Assembly: GCA_947164965.1 (NCBI GenBank)
Contig: CAMUYR010000012.1
Coordinates: forward strand, 1 to 64,000
Direction: 5' to 3'
DNA length: 64,000 bases
Source: an uncultured Prevotella sp.
GTDB lineage: Bacteria > Bacteroidota > Bacteroidia > Bacteroidales > Bacteroidaceae
The notes under the pieces are model-generated. The model saw only the letters and a list, made by a program, of their open reading frames with translations. It made no database searches and was not told where the DNA came from. Within the stretch, counting starts at the first letter, position 1. The number at the start of each line of letters is the position of its first letter. Position numbers and translations under genes: made by a program. Of the stretch, positions 61,441-64,000 are shown one piece after another.

Positions 61441-64000
61441 ATGAGCAGACTCAAACGAATACTACTGGTTTTGGCCGTCATGCTGCCGTTGGCAGTAACC
61501 GGTGCCTACTTGTTTAAGACCCTTGATACGCGCCAGGGACTGACAAGTAGCCAGATTAACTGTGTCATGAAAGACTCGCGAGGCTATGTCTGGTTTGGAA
61601 CCACTGCCGGACTATACCGCTACGACGGTTACACATTCAGGAATTTCCAGTGTAACTCGCAAGACGGTTCGTCGCTGCCCGACAGCTACATCAAGAGTAT
61701 TCAGGAGACACTGGAAGGCACGCTATGGATTGAGACGCTGGCAGGCTACTGCGTCTATCATCCGCAGACGGAGAGCTTTGAGCGCGACATGAAGCAGGTA
61801 TATGCCAGAATGGGTATAGAAGGACAGCCTAACGTGGTATACATAGACCGCCACAAGAATTTCTGGGCATCGATTCCCAACAAGGGCGTGGTAGGCTATA
61901 ACATGCAACAGCAGCTGCTCTATGAGTTCGGCTATACTGACGACGCCCATGGTGTGCCCCAAGGCACTATCTGCTCCATCAACGAATGTCGCGACGGTGC
62001 GCTGATCATCTACGACGACGGGCGTATTGTCTGCTGCGACATCATGCACCAGCAGCACACAGTATGGCAAACGAACCTGATTGCCGACCAGCATCTGCGC
62101 AAGTCGAATTCACTGAAAGCCTTCTCCGACCAGATGGACAACATCTGGCTCTACGGACAAGGAACGCTGATGTGCTATAACAAGAACACCGACACGTGGG
62201 ACACCACCTTCGGCAACCAGCTGGGACTCACCTCAGTCACCGTAGACCATAGCGTCAACGGTATGGCGGGCGACCGCAGCGGCAATATATGGATAGGCAC
62301 CGACCGCGCCGGACTGATTCGACTGAACGTCAACAACCGCGAGATGGAGAATGTGCAGCCCGTCAACCTGAACGACAAGAAGATGTCGCAGGACGTGATT
62401 GGCATTCAGAGCCTTTATGTCGACGATACCGACCTGCTATGGGTGGGAACGGAAAAATCGGGCGTAGCATTCTATGGCGCCAATATCTATAAGTTCCAGT
62501 CCATACACAATGGCGATATCACCGCTATGGCCCAGGACAACAACGGCACCATCTGGTATGGAACGAGCGACAAGGGCATCATAGGATATGAAGGACAGCT
62601 GGCCAGCCATAAGGTGACCTGTATGACCTACACGGAAGACGGAAGCCTTTGGGTAGGCTCGAAGCAGAACGGTCTGACCCGCATCAAGGACGGCACCAGC
62701 AAGTTCTACTCGCAGGCTCGCGACAGCATGAAGACGCTGATAGACGACCATATCAACGCGCTCTGCGCTGATAAGACCGGCAACCTGTGGATAGCCACCA
62801 ACAGCGGACTGCAGGTCTACAATCCGAAGATGGGCACATTCTCGTCGTACACCCGGGAGAACGGCATGCTGAACACCAACAACATCACATCGCTCTTCTA
62901 CGGCAAGAACAACAACATGCTGATCGGTACAGGCGAGGGACTCATCATCCTGAATCTGTCGACCCGCGAGAAAAAGGTGCTGACAGGTAATCAGTCGAAC
63001 TTGAAGACGTTTACAAACAACTATATCACACAGGTCTACGAAGACACCCGCGGACTGCTGTGGGTAGGAACCCGCGAGGGTATCAACATCCTGAATACGC
63101 AGACTGACGAGTTGAGCTATCTGACAGAGAAAGACGGTCTGTGCAACAATTCGATATGCGGTATTACGGAAGACAAGAACAAGAGCATCTGGATAACCAC
63201 CAGCAATGGCATCAGCCGCGTTGTTGTGCAGCGCAACCACGAAGACGGAACATTCAACTACGGACTGTACAACTATAGCATCAACGACGGTCTTCAAAGC
63301 AACGAGTTCAATATGGGCTCCATTCTTCGCACCAACGACGGCAATGTCATCTTTGGCGGTCTCTACGGCATCAACCAGGTTCGCCAGGATGCCAATAAGG
63401 AAGACCAGGAGTCGCTGCCACGAGTGATGCTGACCCAGCTGTTCATTGGCGAAGAGGAGATACTGACAGGACACGAGCACAACGGGCGAGTGATTCTGCC
63501 ATCGGCTCTGAACGAGAGCAGCAAGATAGAACTGGCAAACAGCGAGAACACCTTCACTATCAAGTTTGCCGCCGGTAATTACAACCAGGGTGAGCGCTTG
63601 CAGTTCATGTACTGGATGGAAGGAAGGGACAACGACTGGCACAACGGTGATGCGCTGCTGCACGGCGTGAAGTTCACCAACCTGAGCAGCGGCAGCTATA
63701 CACTACACGTCAAGGCAGTAAGTGCCGAAGGAGCCGTGAGTAATCAGGAACGCACCATCGAGATTGTCGTTGACCGTCCCTGGTGGCTCTCGTGGTGGAT
63801 GCTGACAGTCTATGTCATCATTGCCATCCTTGTACTGATCATCTGGCGCTATGGCATCGGAAAGGCCAGAAACATGGTGACCAGAAAGCGCACCGTGATT
63901 GACGAGCTGAAGCGCCAACGCGAGGAAATCAAGCTGGCCAGCGACGATTTGCGCCAGCCGATGGCCCGCATGACCAGTATCATAGGCAATCTGTCGGAAC
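61441..64000 (+). CDS. Partial propeller/Y_Y_Y hybrid-type sensor; runs off the window
   Basis: Open from the ATG at 61441 to the window end, 853 codons, no stop. Signal/TM at 1-25, then about 14 two-component-regulator propeller repeats (DSRGYVWFGTTAGLYRYDG, DRSGNIWIGTDRAGLIRL, DTRGLLWVGTREGINIL), a Y_Y_Y domain (about 690-775), a membrane helix (about 780-805, WWLSWWMLTVYVIIAILVLII) and the beginning of a kinase dimerisation helix. At the H-box it reads ASDDLRQPM, where the phospho-accepting His of the usual SHxxRTPL is replaced by Asp. It starts 30 bp after kdsD, possibly in the same transcript. Its ligand is unknown. Confidence 0.85.
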   Translation, partial: MSRLKRILLVLAVMLPLAVTGAYLFKTLDTRQGLTSSQINCVMKDSRGYVWFGTTAGLYRYDGYTFRNFQCNSQDGSSLPDSYIKSIQETLEGTLWIETLAGYCVYHPQTESFERDMKQVYARMGIEGQPNVVYIDRHKNFWASIPNKGVVGYNMQQQLLYEFGYTDDAHGVPQGTICSINECRDGALIIYDDGRIVCCDIMHQQHTVWQTNLIADQHLRKSNSLKAFSDQMDNIWLYGQGTLMCYNKNTDTWDTTFGNQLGLTSVTVDHSVNGMAGDRSGNIWIGTDRAGLIRLNVNNREMENVQPVNLNDKKMSQDVIGIQSLYVDDTDLLWVGTEKSGVAFYGANIYKFQSIHNGDITAMAQDNNGTIWYGTSDKGIIGYEGQLASHKVTCMTYTEDGSLWVGSKQNGLTRIKDGTSKFYSQARDSMKTLIDDHINALCADKTGNLWIATNSGLQVYNPKMGTFSSYTRENGMLNTNNITSLFYGKNNNMLIGTGEGLIILNLSTREKKVLTGNQSNLKTFTNNYITQVYEDTRGLLWVGTREGINILNTQTDELSYLTEKDGLCNNSICGITEDKNKSIWITTSNGISRVVVQRNHEDGTFNYGLYNYSINDGLQSNEFNMGSILRTNDGNVIFGGLYGINQVRQDANKEDQESLPRVMLTQLFIGEEEILTGHEHNGRVILPSALNESSKIELANSENTFTIKFAAGNYNQGERLQFMYWMEGRDNDWHNGDALLHGVKFTNLSSGSYTLHVKAVSAEGAVSNQERTIEIVVDRPWWLSWWMLTVYVIIAILVLIIWRYGIGKARNMVTRKRTVIDELKRQREEIKLASDDLRQPMARMTSIIGNLSE

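Overview
The window looks like a chromosomal segment from a gut or rumen type Bacteroidales, most like Prevotella and relatives. Evidence: two SusC/SusD polysaccharide utilization loci (PULs), Bacteroidetes-type TAnnTTTG -7 promoter boxes before almost every transcription unit, three secreted proteins with a Por/T9SS-like C-terminal tail, an 11-subunit complex I operon without nuoEFG, and PafA-type alkaline phosphatase and hybrid two-component-like sensors. No rRNA, tRNA, CRISPR array, transposase or integrase was recognised.

Layout. (1) 1-456: a small lysozyme-like/'structural protein P5'-like gene at the left edge. (2) 620-15.7 kb: a levan/inulin-type fructan PUL: a membrane regulator joining a periplasmic sugar-binding domain directly to an AraC DNA-binding domain, then susC, susD, a DUF4960-like surface glycan-binding lipoprotein, a divergent GH32 lipoprotein, a secreted protein with a sorting tail, and a second promoter driving a canonical GH32, a fructose-type MFS permease and a PfkB fructokinase. 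A TGAACG/CGTTCA inverted motif occurs before the regulator, susC and the second GH32 operon and may be the regulator's operator. (3) 15.7-25.9 kb, minus strand: nuoA-B-CD-H-I-J-K-L-M-N. (4) 26.0-26.3 kb: a small XRE regulator. (5) 26.4-48.4 kb: a beta-mannan PUL. Leftward operon: CE7-GH26 fusion, GH130 mannosylglucose phosphorylase, GPH symporter, AGE/cellobiose 2-epimerase, PafA phosphatase. Rightward operon: susC, susD, two IPT/TIG glycan-binding lipoproteins, GH5, GH26. A separate leftward pair of GH5 lipoproteins closes the locus. (6) 48.5-59.4 kb: dsbD, a T9SS-tailed carbohydrate-binding protein, a BadF-type sugar kinase, a large MscS channel, a repeat-rich 550-bp gap, a secreted esterase and two outer-membrane beta-barrels. 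(7) 59.6-64 kb: kdsA and kdsD (Kdo synthesis), followed by a propeller/Y_Y_Y sensor that runs off the window.

How it works together. In the fructan locus, surface proteins bind and cut fructan, SusC/D import oligomers, the second GH32 releases fructose, the MFS protein imports it and fructokinase phosphorylates it. In the mannan locus, surface GH26/GH5 enzymes and a deacetylase produce mannobiose-type products; the symporter imports them, the epimerase makes Man-Glc, and GH130 splits it with phosphate to Man-1-P and glucose. PafA sits 4 bp downstream in the same operon. Functions are family-level assignments from motifs read by eye; no searches were run.
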